Positions 61,845 through 64,000 of a DNA stretch of 64,000 nt are shown here, piece by piece. The notes under the pieces are model-generated. The model was given only the letters and a program-made list of their open reading frames with translations, had not been told where the DNA came from and searched no databases. This DNA is from CAVSWN01 sp963770995. Lineage in GTDB: Bacteria; Acidobacteriota; Vicinamibacteria; Vicinamibacterales; CAVVIG01. Position 1 is the first letter of the stretch, and the number at the start of each line of letters is the position of its first letter. The DNA is taken from contig CAVYRS010000004.1 in the NCBI GenBank assembly GCA_963770995.1, forward strand, positions 62,001-126,000, given 5' to 3'. The position numbers and the translations under genes were made by a program.

Positions 61845-63280
61845 CGTTGTGTGTCAGGAATTGTAGCGCAGGGTCGCTCGCTCAGGACGGCATCGACGAG
61901 CGGCGAGGTCGCCATGGTCGTCGCGAGCGCCATCAGGACCATCATGGTGAATAGCGCCGGCGTCAACACGCCCAGATCCAGGCCGATGTTGAGGACGATG
62001 AGCTGCATGAGGCCGCGCGTGTTCATCAGAAACCCGAGACCGGCCGCCTGCCGCACGCCGATGCCCGTCAGGCGCGCGGCGGCGAACGTGCCGCCGAACT
62101 TTCCGGCCGTGGCCACGACGATGATCAGTCCGCAGATGAGCCACGCAAACAGGCCCGAGACGAGATCGACCCGTGTGCGCATGCCGGCGAACGCAAAAAA
62201 CGCCGGGAGCAGGGAGGTCGTCACCGGACCGGTCAGATTCGCGGTCCAGGTTCGCGCCAGGCGGCTGTCGTGCGGCACGATGGCGCCGAACAGGAACGCG
62301 CCGAAGATCGCATGAACGCCGATCCTCTCGGTCGCGAGTGCGGAGACCGCGACGCCGGCGAGCGTCAACGCAACGGTCTGCCAGTTCTGACGCTGTTCCG
62401 AAGCGGCGACCAGCCGCTGCACGAGCGGCTTGACGAGGATGAGCATCACCGCGATGAACACGAGTGTGAGCGCGACGACGATGAGGGCGCTTTCGGGCCG
62501 TGCCTGCGCGACGCCGACCACGCACGCCAGCAGGCACCACGCCGTCACATCGTCCACGGCGGCGCAGGTGAGGGCGATGATGCCGAGCTCGGAATGCGTC
62601 ATGCCCCGGTCGGCGAGGATTCGCGCGAGCACCGGAAAGGCGGTGATCGACATGGCGACGCCGATGAACAGCGCGAAGCTGGTGAACGGCACGTCGCTCG
62701 TGGAGAACCGGGGATACAGGTAGAGCGCGAGGGTCGATCCGAGCACGAACGGTGCCACGATGCTGGCGTGTGAAATCGCGACGGTTGCGTGGGCGCGCGC
62801 GCCGACGCGATCCAGGTTGAGCTCGAGCCCGACGAGAAACATGTACAGCACTACGCCGACTTGCGCGACGAGGCTCAGCGAAGGTGTGATGGCGGCCGGA
62901 AGGATGTAGGCGCCGATGTCAGGTGCGATCCGGCCGAGCAGGGACGGGCCGAGCATGATGCCCGCCAGCACTTCGCCGATGACCGGAGGCTGCCGGACGC
63001 GCGCCAGGACGCCGCCGAGCACGCGGCCGAGGACGATCACGGCAGCCAGCGCGAGGACAACGTGGAGCAGGATGTTCGACGTCGGTCCGGTATCGACGCC
63101 GGTGACGATCTGCGGCGGCGGCGGCGCAGGAGCGGACAGGGTCGCGCCCGAACGGGCAACGAGGAGGAAGATCGCGGCTGAGACGGCCAGCATCGCCGCG
63201 TACGCGACGACCGCGGACACCGTCAGAGCGCGAGGAGCGTCGGAAATCTTGCCCTGAATTCGAGTAGACTCGGTCGCCAT
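61841..63280 (-). CDS. CPA2 family cation/proton antiporter
   Basis: 479 aa from ATG 63280. About 12-13 helices: ALTVSAVVAYAAMLAVSAAI, NILLHVVLALAAVIVLGRVL, QVGVVLYMFLVGLELNLDRV (the conserved M-F-x-x-G-L-E-[LF]), FIGVAMSITAFPVLARILAD (S-I-T-A-F-P-V-L-x-x-I), ALTCAAVDDVTAWCLLACVV (the functional D-D pair), GAFLFGAIVPHD and FGGTFAAARLTGIGVRQAAG, with LGFLMNTRGLMQLIVLNIGL. All core motifs of CPA2/KefB-like exchangers are present, but there is no C-terminal RCK domain. Likely exchanges K+ or Na+ for H+. First gene of a tightly coupled three-gene operon. Confidence 0.92.
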   Translation of the reverse strand: MATESTRIQGKISDAPRALTVSAVVAYAAMLAVSAAIFLLVARSGATLSAPAPPPPQIVTGVDTGPTSNILLHVVLALAAVIVLGRVLGGVLARVRQPPVIGEVLAGIMLGPSLLGRIAPDIGAYILPAAITPSLSLVAQVGVVLYMFLVGLELNLDRVGARAHATVAISHASIVAPFVLGSTLALYLYPRFSTSDVPFTSFALFIGVAMSITAFPVLARILADRGMTHSELGIIALTCAAVDDVTAWCLLACVVGVAQARPESALIVVALTLVFIAVMLILVKPLVQRLVAASEQRQNWQTVALTLAGVAVSALATERIGVHAIFGAFLFGAIVPHDSRLARTWTANLTGPVTTSLLPAFFAFAGMRTRVDLVSGLFAWLICGLIIVVATAGKFGGTFAAARLTGIGVRQAAGLGFLMNTRGLMQLIVLNIGLDLGVLTPALFTMMVLMALATTMATSPLVDAVLSERPCATIPDTQR

Positions 63281-63333
63281 GCACCAGTAGTCGGAGGGTC
63301 GTCCCACACATTATCCGAGAAAGGAGCGTTCTC

Positions 63334-64000
63334 ATGCGTGTCCGCCTCGCATCGCTCACCATTCTCCTCGCGACCGGAATTCTGATTGCCACGCCGCTTG
63401 CCGTACAGGAAAAAGGCGGCCAGGAAGAGTTCGGCCCGTACGAGCTCGTCGAGAACTGGCCGCAGCCGCTGCCCGACGGCCCAGACGGCGTCAAGCACGA
63501 GGGCTGGACCTGGGGATCGGTCGGCGCGGTGTACGCCGAGACGCCCGATCGGATCTGGATCGCGCAGCGCGGCGAGCTGCCGCTGCCGCAGGGCGCGAAG
63601 CCGTGGACGCCGTACTCGCTGCTCCAGCCGTCGCGCGGCAACGTCGACGGGCAACACCGACGGTCTGAGCGCGACGTGCGAGCCGGTCGACGAAGCGCGG
63701 ATGGGAACGCCGCTGGCACCACTCCGTGTTCGTCGTCGATCGCAACGGCAAGATGGTCCAGGACTGGCCGCACCTCGAGAAGATGTTCAGCGCCGATCCC
63801 TGCGGGCGCGGCGCCGCACAAGATCAAGATGAACCCGTACGATCGCGAGAAGCACGTCTGGATCATCGACGACCAGCTGCACGTGATCTGGAAGTTCACC
63901 TACGACGGCAAGCTCGTGCATGACGCTCGGCACGACGGGCAAGCGCGGACGCGACGGCGGCAAGCTGTTCGACCGGCCGACCGACATCGCCTGGCTGCCC
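63334..64000 (+). pseudogene. Exported NHL-like six-bladed propeller, partial and frameshifted
   Basis: ATG 63334 with AAGGAGCG upstream. Signal RLASLTILLATGILIATPLA, then FGPYELVENWPQPLPDGPDG and VYAETPDRIWIAQRGELPLP. Further blocks in other frames, FVVDRNGKMVQDWPHLEKMF, KIKMNPYDREKHVWIIDDQL, VIWKFTYDGKL and RGRDGGKLFDRPTDIAWLP, resemble peptidyl-alpha-hydroxyglycine lyase-like or NHL-repeat propellers. Frame changes lie near 63650, 63720, 63815 and 63925. The gene runs off the end of the window. Divergent from the antiporter gene. Confidence 0.75.

Noticed and set aside
1..64000. A prophage, toxin-antitoxin or defence island
   Set aside because: No capsid, portal, terminase, toxin, restriction or nuclease-helicase genes were found. 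The accessory content is IS remnants and exported proteins.

Overview
The window is high-GC DNA from what looks like a soil or sediment Acidobacteriota of the Vicinamibacteria type. This is inferred from the gene families, since no rRNA or other phylogenetic marker is present. Supporting families are an ADOP-type FtsX/MacB permease, a TonB-dependent receptor with an N-terminal carboxypeptidase-regulatory-like domain, many secreted PQQ-binding-like beta-propeller proteins opening with a W-P-x-[WF]-R-G-P motif, BNR/sialidase-like propellers, and lipoproteins with short GC-rich leaders. No tRNA, rRNA or CRISPR array was found.

Layout. 1-4.5 kb is a graveyard of mobile DNA: a truncated ADOP permease, an ISAzo13-type fragment, an IS5-type fragment, a serine-recombinase tail, a truncated CAP-domain lipoprotein, and one apparently complete 1461-bp IS (2995-4455) with inverted repeats and a CTAA target duplication. 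4.5-19 kb holds small secreted or lipoprotein genes separated by decayed intergenic stretches, a truncated beta-carbonic anhydrase, and a 1055-aa mosaic exoprotein ending in a phosphodiester glycosidase (NAGPA) domain. 19-27.8 kb holds a HEAT plus PQQ-propeller lipoprotein, a compact minus-strand operon (TonB receptor, histidine kinase, REC-MEDS response regulator), and a bactofilin. 28-37.6 kb holds a Tat-exported alpha/beta hydrolase, two divergent paralogues of an uncharacterised secreted family, a translationally coupled 4TM/NfeD/SPFH operon, and a repeat-rich protein with an LPxTA-like C-terminal anchor. 37.6-60.8 kb is dominated by five PQQ-propeller paralogues, interleaved with an Fe-ADH, a phosphopantetheinyl transferase, an MFS transporter plus BNR-propeller pair, an adenylating-enzyme plus aldehyde-dehydrogenase pair (EhpF/EhpG-like carboxylate reduction), a glycosyltransferase, and an ABC ATPase plus large FtsX permease. 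60.8-64 kb holds a CPA2 antiporter operon and a partial NHL-like propeller.

Two themes cut across the window. First, several dispersed palindromic repeats sit between genes and sometimes inside them: CACGAAA/TTTCGTG dyads, CCTTCGACAAGCTCAGG-type units, and AACGCAAAG-type units. One of the last type appears to supply the hydrophobic core of a signal peptide. Second, many genes, chiefly between 37.6 and 64 kb, are broken by single-base frameshifts although coding character resumes on both sides. Every lesion I could resolve fits a +1 insertion, which points to uncorrected long-read error rather than genuine decay. These genes are therefore annotated as frameshifted full-length genes.
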